Both the position numbers and the translations under genes were made by a program. The notes under the pieces were generated by a model, which did no database searches, had not been told where the DNA came from, and saw nothing but the letters and a program-made list of their open reading frames with translations. From positions 332,425 to 396,424 of the forward strand of contig JAIESW010000024.1 of NCBI GenBank assembly GCA_019745565.1: 64,000 bases of DNA. Direction: 5' to 3'. This document shows, piece after piece, positions 28,118 to 35,718 of this stretch (the first letter of the stretch is position 1; each line of letters opens with the position of its first letter). This stretch comes from Burkholderiales bacterium. GTDB taxonomy: Bacteria > Pseudomonadota > Gammaproteobacteria > Burkholderiales > Ga0077523.

Positions 28118-29425
28118 ATGCCACCATCGAAGAGCGCATCCACCCGACGCTCCCTGCTCAAGCTCGCGGGCGCCGCGGCCCTCACCGCTCCGGCAGCCGT
28201 CCGTGCTGCCCTGACCATCGAGATCATCGGCGGCAGCGGCAAGGAGATCCCGATCACGGTGTTGCCGTTCGGCAACCAGGAACTGCAGAAAGACAAGGTG
28301 GGCGACATCGTGCTCGCCGACCTGCTGCGAAGCGGCCTGTTCCGCGAACAGAGCGCGGGCTGGATGCCGCAGTTTCCGAGCGAACCGGAGCAGGTCGACT
28401 GGCGCAACATGCGCAACCGCGGCGTCGAGAACCTGGTCATCGGCAACGTCGTGGAGCGCTCCGACGGTCGTCTCGCTCTGCGCTTCCGCCTGATGGACGC
28501 GGTCAAGCAGACGCAGCGGGCGGGCTTGAGTTTCGCGATTCCACCGAGCCAGGTGCGCGTCACGGCGCACAAGATCGCCGACGTCATCTACGAGGAACTG
28601 ACCGGCGAGCCCGGCGTGTTCGCGACGCGCATCTGCTACGTAGTGAAGAACAACGAGCGCTACGAACTGCAGGTGGCCGATGCCGACGGCGGCGACGCCG
28701 ACTTCATCCTGGCCAACCGCGAACCGATCATCTCGCCGGCGTGGTCGCCCGACGGCAACAGGATCGCATACGTGTCGTTCGAGAAGAAGAAGTCGATCAT
28801 CTTCGTGCACACGCTGGTGGACGGCAAACGCAGCGTCGTGGCGAACTTCGAGGGATCGAACAGCTCGCCGTCGTGGTCGCCCGACGGGCAGAAGCTCGCG
28901 GTGACCCTGTCGCGTGACGGTGTCGCGCAGATCTACACCCTCAACCTCGACGGCAGCGGCCTCACCCGCCTCACCAACAGCATGTCGATCGATACCGAGG
29001 CGGCCTGGTCGCCGGACGGGCGCTCCATGCTGTTCACGTCGGACCGCGGCGGCAGCCCCCAGATCTATCGCATGTCGGCCGCGGGCGGCGCTGCCGAGCG
29101 CATGACCTTCGAAGGCACCTACAACGTGACGCCGCGCTGGAGCCCGGACGGCAAGAGTTTCTGCTTCATCCAGCGCAACGCCGGCCGTTACAACGTCGCG
29201 ATCCAGGACATCGGCAGCCGCAGTGCGCAGCTGCTGACCGACGGCCGCATCGACTCGTCCCCCACCTTCTCCCCCAACGGGCGCATGATCCTGTACGCCT
29301 CGGAGTTCAATAAGCGCGGCATACTCGCGGCCGTATCCCGCGACGGTCGCATCAAGCAACGCTTGTCCGAGGCATCGGGCAGCGTACGAGAGCCCGCCTG
29401 GGGCCCCCTGTTGAAGTCACGCTGA
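28118..29425 (+). CDS. tolB: TolB, Tol-Pal beta-propeller protein
   Basis: A 435-aa periplasmic protein with an N-terminal alpha/beta domain and a six-bladed propeller made of repeats such as ISPAWSPDGNRIAYVS, SSPSWSPDGQKLAVT, EAAWSPDGRSMLFTS and VTPRWSPDGKSFCFI. The signal peptide begins TRRSLLKLAGAAALTAPAAVRA, with a twin-arginine-like motif (TRRSLLK), which is unusual for TolB in E. coli (Sec). It binds Pal and TolA. Confidence 0.96.
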   Translation: MPPSKSASTRRSLLKLAGAAALTAPAAVRAALTIEIIGGSGKEIPITVLPFGNQELQKDKVGDIVLADLLRSGLFREQSAGWMPQFPSEPEQVDWRNMRNRGVENLVIGNVVERSDGRLALRFRLMDAVKQTQRAGLSFAIPPSQVRVTAHKIADVIYEELTGEPGVFATRICYVVKNNERYELQVADADGGDADFILANREPIISPAWSPDGNRIAYVSFEKKKSIIFVHTLVDGKRSVVANFEGSNSSPSWSPDGQKLAVTLSRDGVAQIYTLNLDGSGLTRLTNSMSIDTEAAWSPDGRSMLFTSDRGGSPQIYRMSAAGGAAERMTFEGTYNVTPRWSPDGKSFCFIQRNAGRYNVAIQDIGSRSAQLLTDGRIDSSPTFSPNGRMILYASEFNKRGILAAVSRDGRIKQRLSEASGSVREPAWGPLLKSR

Positions 29426-29443
29426 AACGAAGGAGCTAGAACC

Positions 29444-30088
29444 ATGAAGAACGCAATCCTCCTGCTGGCTCTCGCGGCGCTGGCCGCCGGCTGCGCCACC
29501 CAGGACGTGCAGGAGCAGAAGAAGGCCGCAGTCGAACAGCGGGATCTGCTCGAGACCCAGCGCAAGTCCGACGAGGAGGCGAAGCGCGCCCAGATCGCCC
29601 GCGAGCAGCAGGAGTTGAACCGCCAGCTCGAGGAGCAGAAGCAGCGCCAGGCTCAGGAAACCGCCGAAGTCAAACCGCTCGCGCCGCCCGGCGGCAGCGA
29701 AAAGCCCCTGGGCGACCTGCGCAGCCAGTTGAAGGATCCCGGAAGTCCCCTGTTCAAGCGCAGCGTCTACTACGACTACGACCGCTACGACGTGAAGTCG
29801 GACTATCGCGGCCTGATCGAGGCCCATGCCAAGTTCATGCTCGACAACAAGGAAGTGCGCATGCGGGTCGAAGGCAACTGCGACGAGCGCGGCTCCACCG
29901 AATACAACCTCGCCCTGGGCCAGCGCCGGGCCGACGGCGTCAAGCGGGCGCTCATGGTGCTGGGCGTCCCCGCCAACCGCATCGAGGCGGTGAGCTACGG
30001 CGAAGAGAAGCCCAAGGCGACCGGCCAGGACGACGATTCCTATTCCGAAAACCGGCGCAGCGACATCGTCTACCCCGGGTTCGAATAG
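29444..30088 (+). CDS. pal: Pal, peptidoglycan-associated lipoprotein
   Basis: An outer-membrane lipoprotein (214 aa) that holds the outer membrane to peptidoglycan. The signal peptide ends in lipobox LAAGC. A charged Q/E/K/R-rich coiled segment follows (about residues 22-75), longer than in E. coli Pal. The OmpA-like domain has VEGNCDERGSTEYNLALGQRRA, with the diaminopimelate-binding Asp and Arg. The ribosome binding site AAGGAG is 9 nt before the ATG. Confidence 0.96.
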   Translation: MKNAILLLALAALAAGCATQDVQEQKKAAVEQRDLLETQRKSDEEAKRAQIAREQQELNRQLEEQKQRQAQETAEVKPLAPPGGSEKPLGDLRSQLKDPGSPLFKRSVYYDYDRYDVKSDYRGLIEAHAKFMLDNKEVRMRVEGNCDERGSTEYNLALGQRRADGVKRALMVLGVPANRIEAVSYGEEKPKATGQDDDSYSENRRSDIVYPGFE

Positions 30089-30107
30089 GCCCAGGTAGCA
30101 CAACGGC

Positions 30108-31190
30108 ATGAAACGATCCGCCCTCGCCGTCGCGCTGCTCGCCCTGTGGGCCGGCACGGCGAGCGCGCAGCAGGGCGCGGCGGCCAAACCGCCCGCAGCG
30201 GCCGAGCCCACCAGCTCGAACCGCGTGCTGCTCGACCTGCTGAACCAGGTCGATGCGCTCGGCCGCCAGATGCGTGAGTTGCGCGGCGAACTCGAAGAGA
30301 TGTCGAACAAGGTCGAGGTGCTGAACGACCGCGTGCAGAAGTCCGAGAAGCGGCAGAGCGACCTCTACAACGATACCGACGCGCGCCTGCGCCGCATCGA
30401 GCAGCAAGGGAAGGACGATGCGGAAGCGCGCAAGAAACTGACGACGCTGACCGGCGAGATCGACCTGCGCCTGAAGAAGCTGGAGGCGGCCGGCGGCGCC
30501 GCCGCCGGAGCTACTGCGACCGACGTGGACGCGCGGCTGAAGAAGCTCGAGAGCGCCGGTGCCGCCAGCCCCAGTCTGTCGCAACTCGGCGAGCTCGATC
30601 TGCGGTTGAAGAAGCTCGAGGGCGCCGCTGCCGCCAGCGTGGCTATCCCGGCACCGGTGACGCCCGCAGCGCCGACGCCGCCGGGCGCGGCGACCACGCC
30701 GGTCACGACGGCGCCGACGCCGCCGGTTCCGCCTGTGCCCCCGGCCGCGCCGGCTGTTGCCGCAGCCGCCGCCCCTGCAGCGGCCGCGAGTGCCGCGGCG
30801 ACGACCTCCGAATCGGAGATTGTGCGACGGGCTTACGAATCCGCACTCGCCAAGCAGCGTGCCGGTGATTCTGCCGGTGCCATCGCCGACTTCCGTCAGT
30901 TCCTGAAGCTGTATCCGCGGCACGAACTGGCGCCGAACGCGCAGTACTGGCTCGGTGAAGCGTATTTCCGCATGGCGGACTATCCGAGCGCCATCGCGGC
31001 CCAGCAGAAGCTGCTGGTCACTCATCCGGACCATCTGAAGGCGCCGGACGCCATGCTGATCCTGGCGAACGCGCACAGCGCGCAGGGCGATACGGGCGCG
31101 GCCCGTCGAACGCTCGAGGACCTGATCGCGAAGTATCCGCTGTCGGAAGCCGCGGAAAAAGCGAAGCAGCGCCTGGCCAAGCTCAAGTAG
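30108..31190 (+). CDS. cpoB: CpoB (YbgF), Tol-Pal-linked cell division coordinator
   Basis: A 360-aa periplasmic protein with signal peptide ending TASAQQ. The N-terminal part is a coiled coil (about 35-85, [22 protein letters not shown]), followed by two near repeats of '[10 protein letters not shown]' type and a long Pro/Ala/Thr linker (about 180-235). The C-terminal domain has three TPR repeats ([21 protein letters not shown]). In E. coli CpoB links septal peptidoglycan synthesis to Tol-Pal constriction. Confidence 0.95.
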   Translation: MKRSALAVALLALWAGTASAQQGAAAKPPAAAEPTSSNRVLLDLLNQVDALGRQMRELRGELEEMSNKVEVLNDRVQKSEKRQSDLYNDTDARLRRIEQQGKDDAEARKKLTTLTGEIDLRLKKLEAAGGAAAGATATDVDARLKKLESAGAASPSLSQLGELDLRLKKLEGAAAASVAIPAPVTPAAPTPPGAATTPVTTAPTPPVPPVPPAAPAVAAAAAPAAAASAAATTSESEIVRRAYESALAKQRAGDSAGAIADFRQFLKLYPRHELAPNAQYWLGEAYFRMADYPSAIAAQQKLLVTHPDHLKAPDAMLILANAHSAQGDTGAARRTLEDLIAKYPLSEAAEKAKQRLAKLK

Positions 31191-31195
31191 GCCTC

Positions 31196-31882
31196 ATGGA
31201 AACGCCGGTGGCCACGCCCCAGCGCAACGCGGCGCCGCCTGCGGTCCGCCTGCGTCTGACCGAGATCTTCCTCTCGTTGCAGGGCGAGGCGAGCCGGGTG
31301 GGGCTGCCGACAGTGTTCGTGCGGCTCACCGGCTGCCCATTGCGCTGCGGGTATTGCGACACCGCCTACGCGTTCCACGGCGGCGAGCTCCATGCGCTCG
31401 ACGATGTGCTGGCCAAGGTGCGGGCATTCGGAGTGCCGCGCGTGACGGTGACCGGCGGCGAGCCGCTCGCACAGAAGGGTTGCCTGGAACTGCTGCGGTT
31501 GCTGTGCGACGCCGGCCACGATGTATCGCTCGAGACCAGCGGCGCGCTCGATGTGGCCGGCGTGGACCCGCGCGTGTCGAAGATCCTCGATCTCAAGACG
31601 CCGGGGTCGGGCGAATCGACGCGCAACCTGTGGTCGAACCTGGGTCATCTGCTGCCGCACGACGAGATCAAGTTCGTGCTGTGCGACCGCGCCGACTACG
31701 AATGGGCCAGGGCCGTGATCGCGGAGCACGCGCTGGCGGAGCGCTGCCCGGTGCTGCTGTCGCCGTCCCACGGACAGGTGGAGCCGCGGGCGCTGGCGGA
31801 ATGGATCCTCGAGGATCGACTGCCGGTCCGCATGCAGATCCAGCTCCACAAGCTGCTGTGGGGCGAGACCCCGGGCCACTGA
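31196..31882 (+). CDS. queE: QueE, 7-carboxy-7-deazaguanine synthase
   Basis: A radical SAM enzyme of queuosine synthesis that rearranges carboxytetrahydropterin to 7-carboxy-7-deazaguanine. The [4Fe-4S] motif CxxxCxxC is C47-PLR-C51-GY-C54. The glycine motif [12 protein letters not shown] follows near residue 85. It starts 5 nt after cpoB and its stop overlaps the queC ATG (TGATG). The cpoB-queE-queC order is common in betaproteobacteria. Confidence 0.95.
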   Translation: METPVATPQRNAAPPAVRLRLTEIFLSLQGEASRVGLPTVFVRLTGCPLRCGYCDTAYAFHGGELHALDDVLAKVRAFGVPRVTVTGGEPLAQKGCLELLRLLCDAGHDVSLETSGALDVAGVDPRVSKILDLKTPGSGESTRNLWSNLGHLLPHDEIKFVLCDRADYEWARAVIAEHALAERCPVLLSPSHGQVEPRALAEWILEDRLPVRMQIQLHKLLWGETPGH

Positions 31883-32556
31883 TGCGGCCGGCGGTCGTCC
31901 TGCTCTCCGGCGGTCTGGATTCGGCCACGGTTCTCGCCGAGGCGCGGGCCGGCGGGTTCGCCTGTCATGCGCTGTCGGTGCGGTACGGGCAGAAACACAG
32001 CGCGGAACTGGACGCTGCCGCCCGCGTGGCACAGCAACTGGGTGCCGTCACGCACAAGGTCGTCGGCGTGGACCTGCGCACCATCGGCGGCTCTGCGCTC
32101 ACCGACGATGCCATCGACGTGCCGGTAGATGGCGTGCGTGAGGGCGTGATCCCGTCGACTTACGTACCGGCGCGCAACACGATCCTGCTGGCACTCGCGC
32201 TCGGGTTGGCCGAAGTGGTCGAGGCGCGGGACATCTTCTATGGCGCCAACGCGGTGGACTACTCGGGCTATCCCGATTGCCGGCCGGAGTTCGTCGCGGC
32301 CTTCGAAGCGCTCGCCAACATCGCCACCAAGGCCGGTGTCGAAGGCCATCGCATGACGGTGCATGCCCCCATCATCCGCATGACCAAGGGCGAGATCATC
32401 CGGCGGGGCGCGCAGCTCGGCGTGGATTTCTCGCTGACGGTGTCGTGCTACCAGGCCGATGCCGACGGACGGGCGTGCGGGGTTTGCGACTCGTGCCGCA
32501 TCCGTCGTGCAGGATTCGAAGCCGCGGCGATCGCCGATCCGACGCGATATCGTTGA
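31882..32556 (+). CDS. queC: QueC, 7-cyano-7-deazaguanine synthase
   Basis: An ATP-dependent enzyme converting 7-carboxy-7-deazaguanine to preQ0. The 224-aa product begins with the PP-loop [14 protein letters not shown]. The zinc site is formed by Cys in VSCYQAD and CGVCDSC near the C terminus. [18 protein letters not shown] is a family signature. It is the last gene of the Tol-Pal/queuosine block and is followed by the tRNA-Lys promoter. Confidence 0.96.
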   Translation: MRPAVVLLSGGLDSATVLAEARAGGFACHALSVRYGQKHSAELDAAARVAQQLGAVTHKVVGVDLRTIGGSALTDDAIDVPVDGVREGVIPSTYVPARNTILLALALGLAEVVEARDIFYGANAVDYSGYPDCRPEFVAAFEALANIATKAGVEGHRMTVHAPIIRMTKGEIIRRGAQLGVDFSLTVSCYQADADGRACGVCDSCRIRRAGFEAAAIADPTRYR

Positions 32557-32614
32557 GGGGCGCGAGAAGCCCGCAAAAACAGACCGTTGACCGCGCATTC
32601 CGGCGTTCACGGCG

Positions 32615-32644
32615 TTGACACTCCAAGAACCCGGCCGCTAGAAT
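32615..32644 (+). promoter_or_regulatory. Near-consensus sigma-70 promoter for the tRNA-Lys genes
   Basis: A perfect -35 TTGACA (32615-32620) and -10 TAGAAT (32639-32644) are spaced by 18 nt. The tRNA-Lys(TTT) gene starts 15 nt after the -10. This is the strongest promoter visible in the window, as expected for a stable RNA. Confidence 0.78.
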
Positions 32645-32658
32645 GCGCGGCTTTCGGC

Positions 32659-32734
32659 GGGTGGTTAGCTCAGCCGGTAGAGCAGCGGACTTTTAATCCG
32701 TTGGTCGCGAGTTCGAATCTCGCACCACCTACCA
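32659..32734 (+). tRNA. tRNA-Lys (anticodon TTT)
   Basis: A 76-nt cloverleaf with acceptor GGGTGGT/ACCACCT (G1-U72 wobble), D loop AGCCGGTA, anticodon loop CTTTTAA, T loop TTCGAAT and encoded CCA (32732-32734). The 52-nt spacer to the next tRNA contains GGTACC-TTCCCC-GGTACC, a small hairpin that may guide processing. Confidence 0.97.
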
Positions 32735-32786
32735 TCTGCCACGCGCGACAACGGTACCTTCCCCGGTACCCGAGCAGTTCCCCAAC

Positions 32787-32862
32787 GGGCCGTTAGCTCA
32801 GCTGGTAGAGCAGTGGACTCTTAATCCATTGGTCGTAGGTTCGATCCCTACACGGCCTACCA
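32787..32862 (+). tRNA. tRNA-Lys (anticodon CTT)
   Basis: A 76-nt cloverleaf with acceptor GGGCCGT/ACGGCCT, anticodon loop CTCTTAA, T loop TTCGATC and encoded CCA (32860-32862). It differs from the neighbouring tRNA-Lys(TTT) in acceptor, anticodon and T stems. No separate promoter is seen, so it is probably co-transcribed with the first. The FAH-family gene begins 19 nt downstream. Confidence 0.97.
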
Positions 32863-32881
32863 AATTCCCGAAAGCACCCCC

Positions 32882-33721
32882 ATGCGCCTCGCCACGGTCA
32901 TTCACGATGGTCTCGAGCAGTGCGCGGTGCTCACGGCCCACGGCCTCACCCTGGTGGCGGACATCAATGCGCGCCTGGGAAAGGCGTGGCCCATCGACCT
33001 GTACACACTGGTGCAACAGGGCCTGAGCCACGCGATCGAATCGGACGCCTTCGCAACGGCGCGCTATCGCGACCCGAAGACGATGCGCTACGGACCGCTC
33101 TGGCGGCACCCCCGCAAGATCTGGGGCATCGGGCTCAACTACCGCGACCACGCGGCCGACCTGAACGCGGTGTATCCGGACGAGCCTGCGTCGTTCATCA
33201 AGGGTGACCAGACGATCATCGGGCCGGGCGATGTCATCGAACTGCCGCCGGAGTCGCGGCGGGTCACCGCGGAGGCCGAACTCGGGGTGGTGATCGGCCG
33301 GCCCTGCCGGCGGGTGAGCGAGGCCGACGCCCTGGACTACGTGGCCGGCTACTGCCTCATCCTCGACATGACGGCCGAAGACATCCTGCAGAAGAATCCG
33401 CGCTACCTGACCCGCTCGAAGAACTTCGACACGTTCTTTTCGTTCGGGCCCGAGCTCATCACGCGGGAGGAAGTCGCCGACGTCCTGGCGGTCGAGGTGG
33501 GCACCTGGAAGAACGGGCAACTGCACCGGAAGAACGTGGTGGCGAACATGCAGTTCCCGCCGGCCTATCTGGTTTCATTCCACTCGCACGTGATGACGCT
33601 CTACCCGGGCGACATCATTTCATCGGGGACGCCGGGCGCCGTCGTCATCGAGGATGGCGACCTGGCCGAGTGTCGCATCGAGGGCCTCGGAACACTTTCG
33701 AATCCCGTGCGCAGGCCGTAG
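32882..33721 (+). CDS. Fumarylacetoacetate hydrolase (FAH) family protein
   Basis: A 279-aa metal-dependent hydrolase or isomerase of the FAH superfamily, members of which act on acylpyruvates and degradation products of aromatic compounds. The core contains IWGIGLNYRDHAADL, the metal-binding acidic positions in EAELGVVIGRPCRRVSE, and SRSKNF-like TRSKNFDTFFSFGPEL. The C-terminal LYPGDIISSGTPG is also typical. It follows tRNA-Lys by 19 nt and could be read from the tRNA promoter. The substrate is not predictable. Confidence 0.88.
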   Translation: MRLATVIHDGLEQCAVLTAHGLTLVADINARLGKAWPIDLYTLVQQGLSHAIESDAFATARYRDPKTMRYGPLWRHPRKIWGIGLNYRDHAADLNAVYPDEPASFIKGDQTIIGPGDVIELPPESRRVTAEAELGVVIGRPCRRVSEADALDYVAGYCLILDMTAEDILQKNPRYLTRSKNFDTFFSFGPELITREEVADVLAVEVGTWKNGQLHRKNVVANMQFPPAYLVSFHSHVMTLYPGDIISSGTPGAVVIEDGDLAECRIEGLGTLSNPVRRP

Positions 33722-33741
33722 CGAATCTGCGCGGACGTCGC

Positions 33742-33839
33742 GCGATGAAAATCATCGCATCGTCGCGACATAGCGACGCGATTTCGCGCTGATCCACCTA
33801 AAGGCTTGATTTGTGCCGCGACGAGCCTGTCGCCGCGGC
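33742..33839. repeat. Cluster of three palindromic hairpins after the FAH-family gene
   Basis: The hairpins are GCGATGA-AAA-TCATCGC (33742-33758), CGTCGC-GACATA-GCGACG (33761-33778), and GCGAC-GAGCCT-GTCGC (33818-33833) flanked by GCC/CGCGGC. They fill most of the 143-nt convergent gap between the FAH-family gene and the small membrane protein. No T run is present, so they are not ordinary intrinsic terminators. Confidence 0.6.
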
Positions 33840-33864
33840 GCGACTCGACCTCAGGGGAGCGCGG

Positions 33865-34221
33865 TCAGATCGACCCTGTGACGATCAGCTGGAAGCCGAA
33901 GAACAGGCCCAGTGCCAACCCTGCGTAGACCAGGATGTCGCCGCGTGCGCCGTTCATCGAACTCGCATCGAGCCACCGCTTGAAGCCATAGCCGCCGGCG
34001 AGGATCGCGACCACCATGAGTGCGGCATAGCCGGGGTGCATATGCCAGAAGGTGTCGATCCAGCGGCCGAGGAAGCCGCCGGGCTTGAGCGCCTTGTAGA
34101 TGAGTCCGACCACGCCCAGCACGAGCAGTACGAAGATCGCGCCGTGCAACGCGGTTCCGCCCAGTTCCGACAGCAGTTGGGAACCGGAGGTAGGCTTGTT
34201 CTGTGAAATCGGGTTGAACAT
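33865..34221 (-). CDS. Small membrane protein of unknown function
   Basis: A 118-aa protein with three hydrophobic segments: about 30-47 (HGAIFVLLVLGVVGLIY), about 67-83 (AALMVVAILAGGYGF) and about 98-116 (ILVYAGLALGLFFGFQLIVTG). The ATG at 34221 is preceded by GGAGG at good spacing. The open frame continues upstream for 25 codons but without a ribosome binding site. I do not recognise the family. The cysteine-rich secreted protein lies 260 nt upstream on the same strand with a terminator-like hairpin between. Confidence 0.65.
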   Translation of the reverse strand: MFNPISQNKPTSGSQLLSELGGTALHGAIFVLLVLGVVGLIYKALKPGGFLGRWIDTFWHMHPGYAALMVVAILAGGYGFKRWLDASSMNGARGDILVYAGLALGLFFGFQLIVTGSI

Positions 34222-34352
34222 ACAGCCTCCGAAAAAGATCCGCCCGGGCCCTGGCGAGGCGCGGGCGGCGAAGTCCCACTTGACTACCGACGGCACCCGG
34301 TCGGGGGGACACAGGCACCGCCAGCATGTCTATATCAATCGCCGTGCCAGCA

Positions 34353-34388
34353 CGAAAAACATCCGGCGAAACAATCAGCTGTTTCGCC
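34353..34388 (-). terminator. Probable terminator after the cysteine-rich secreted protein gene
   Basis: GGCGAAACA (34365-34373) pairs with TGTTTCGCC (34380-34388) in a perfect 9-bp stem with a 6-nt loop. On the minus strand it is followed by GGATG and a T5 run (34354-34358). It lies about 95 nt past the stop of the minus-strand gene ending at 34482. The rest of this 260-nt gap shows no gene. Confidence 0.5.
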
Positions 34389-34481
34389 ATGCTCGTGGGG
34401 GCATGCGCTTTCGCCCGGTTTTCAGGGGCGATTTCGTCACTGCTGGACGACGAGCCGTCGTGGACGGCCCGGCGGAAACGG

Positions 34482-34796
34482 CTATTGCGTGTCGCAGCTC
34501 ACGAAATTGCACACGGTGTCGCAGGCCGGGTTGCGCCCGCATTCGAACGTGGCGAGCTTCGGCGTGCCGTCGTCCTGGCGGCCGCATTGGTCGGCGGCGG
34601 CCATCAGCTTGGGCCGCGGACGCCACTCGCACTGGTGGCACATGCCCGCGCCGAAGATGTCCAGGCGCTCGCTGCGCGCCGGGGGCAGCTTGCTGATGCC
34701 GCCGGTCGTGTCGTCTTCGGATTGCTGCGCGAACCCCGCCATGGCCGGCGCGAGAGCCAGGGTGGCGATGATGATCAGACGGGACAGGGTGTTCAT
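34482..34796 (-). CDS. Small cysteine-rich secreted protein, unknown function
   Basis: A 104-aa protein with a signal peptide (NTLSRLIIIATLALAPAMAGFA, about residues 2-23) and a mature part of about 80 residues holding seven cysteines: MCHQC, DQC, FECG, PACDTVC and VSC. The spacing looks like a disulfide-rich or metal-binding fold and is not a cytochrome (no CxxCH). GGAG lies at good distance before the ATG. I do not recognise the family. The odd number of cysteines leaves one possibly free. The neighbours are a small membrane protein and a TerC-family protein. Confidence 0.7.
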   Translation of the reverse strand: MNTLSRLIIIATLALAPAMAGFAQQSEDDTTGGISKLPPARSERLDIFGAGMCHQCEWRPRPKLMAAADQCGRQDDGTPKLATFECGRNPACDTVCNFVSCDTQ

Positions 34797-34863
34797 GGCG
34801 AGTGCTCCACGAGCGCTATGGGCGCAATTGTGAACCAGACGGGATTCCGGTGCTTGATCCTGG

Positions 34864-35580
34864 TCAGGAATCGGCGCTTCCGGCGGGCCGCCGACGGTGC
34901 CGGTTGACGAGGTAGCCGACCCCCAGCACGCCCCCCACGATCACGGCGTACATCCCGTAGCGGACCCAGGGATAGGCTTCGAAGAACGGCTGGAGCTTGG
35001 GTTCGTGGCTGATCATCGCTGCAGCCGTCCAGGCCAGTACGCCAGCGCCGATGTAGATGATGGCCGGGAACCGCTCGACCAGCTTCAAGATCAGGGTGCT
35101 GCCCCACACCATGATGGGGATGCTGATCGCGAGTCCCAGCACCACCAGCAGGAAGCTGCCTTTGGCAGCGCCGGCGACTCCCAACACGTTGTCCAGACCC
35201 ATCACGGCATCGGCGATGATGATGGTGCGCAGGGCGCCCCAGAAGGTGGTCTTCTTGGCAGCTTCGCCGCCCGCGGCGTTCACCTCGTGGTCCTCGGCGT
35301 GGTCGTCCGAGGCCAGCAGCTTGTAGGCGATCCAGATGAGCAGCACGCCGCCGACGAACCTGAGGCCCGGGACGCCGAGGAGCCAGACCACGATCAGGGT
35401 CATCACCACCCGCACGCCGATCGCGCCGAGCGTGCCCCAGACGATCGCCTTCTTCTGCAGTTCCTTCGGCAGCGTGCGGGCCGCGAGCGCGATCACGATG
35501 GCGTTGTCGCCCGCGAGCACGAGGTCGATGATGATGATGGCGACGAGCGCGGTCAGGAAGGGGTACGAGAATATTTCCAT
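34864..35580 (-). CDS. TerC family integral membrane protein (YjbE/YkoY-like)
   Basis: A 238-aa inner-membrane protein with about seven helices. The first helix carries the family motif VLAGDNAIVIALAARTLP and the second half its counterpart ADAVMGLDNVLGVAGAA, with acidic residues in the membrane. TerC relatives such as YkoY and Alx export manganese or supply metals to secreted enzymes, so metal transport is the best guess. A hydrophilic loop (DDHAEDHEVNAAGGEAAKK) lies in the middle. No yybP-ykoY riboswitch is evident upstream, where the spoT-linked repeat lies. Confidence 0.9.
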   Translation of the reverse strand: MEIFSYPFLTALVAIIIIDLVLAGDNAIVIALAARTLPKELQKKAIVWGTLGAIGVRVVMTLIVVWLLGVPGLRFVGGVLLIWIAYKLLASDDHAEDHEVNAAGGEAAKKTTFWGALRTIIIADAVMGLDNVLGVAGAAKGSFLLVVLGLAISIPIMVWGSTLILKLVERFPAIIYIGAGVLAWTAAAMISHEPKLQPFFEAYPWVRYGMYAVIVGGVLGVGYLVNRHRRRPAGSADS

Positions 35581-35639
35581 TGTTGCGGCGTGAGCGAAGG
35601 CCGCTTGTGCGGACTCGCGATGATGTGTCCGGGTGGGAT

Positions 35640-35718
35640 CAGCCCTCGCCGGGCCGCCCGAAGAGGGCTGGCCCCCTTGGGGGGAGAGGCCGAAGGCCTG
35701 TCGGGGGGGTAGTCACTT
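35640..35718. repeat. Stop-adjacent hairpin repeat after spoT
   Basis: Read on the minus strand, directly after the spoT stop, the unit starts AAGTGACTACCCCCCCGA, matching the start of the unit after yebC at 22034. Inside are AGGCC-GAA-GGCCT, CCCCC-TT-GGGGG and CAGCCCTC paired with GAGGGCTG. It fills the gap to the TerC gene. Confidence 0.65.

Noticed and set aside
32798..33526. Minus-strand 242-codon open frame ending VGRVGIEPTTNGLRVH
   Set aside because: It is the shadow of tRNA-Lys(CTT) and the FAH-family gene in a GC-rich genome. The plus-strand genes explain the sequence.
35581..35718. A manganese (yybP-ykoY) riboswitch upstream of the TerC-family gene
   Set aside because: The gap is filled by the hairpin repeat after spoT, and I see none of the conserved riboswitch internal-loop sequences.
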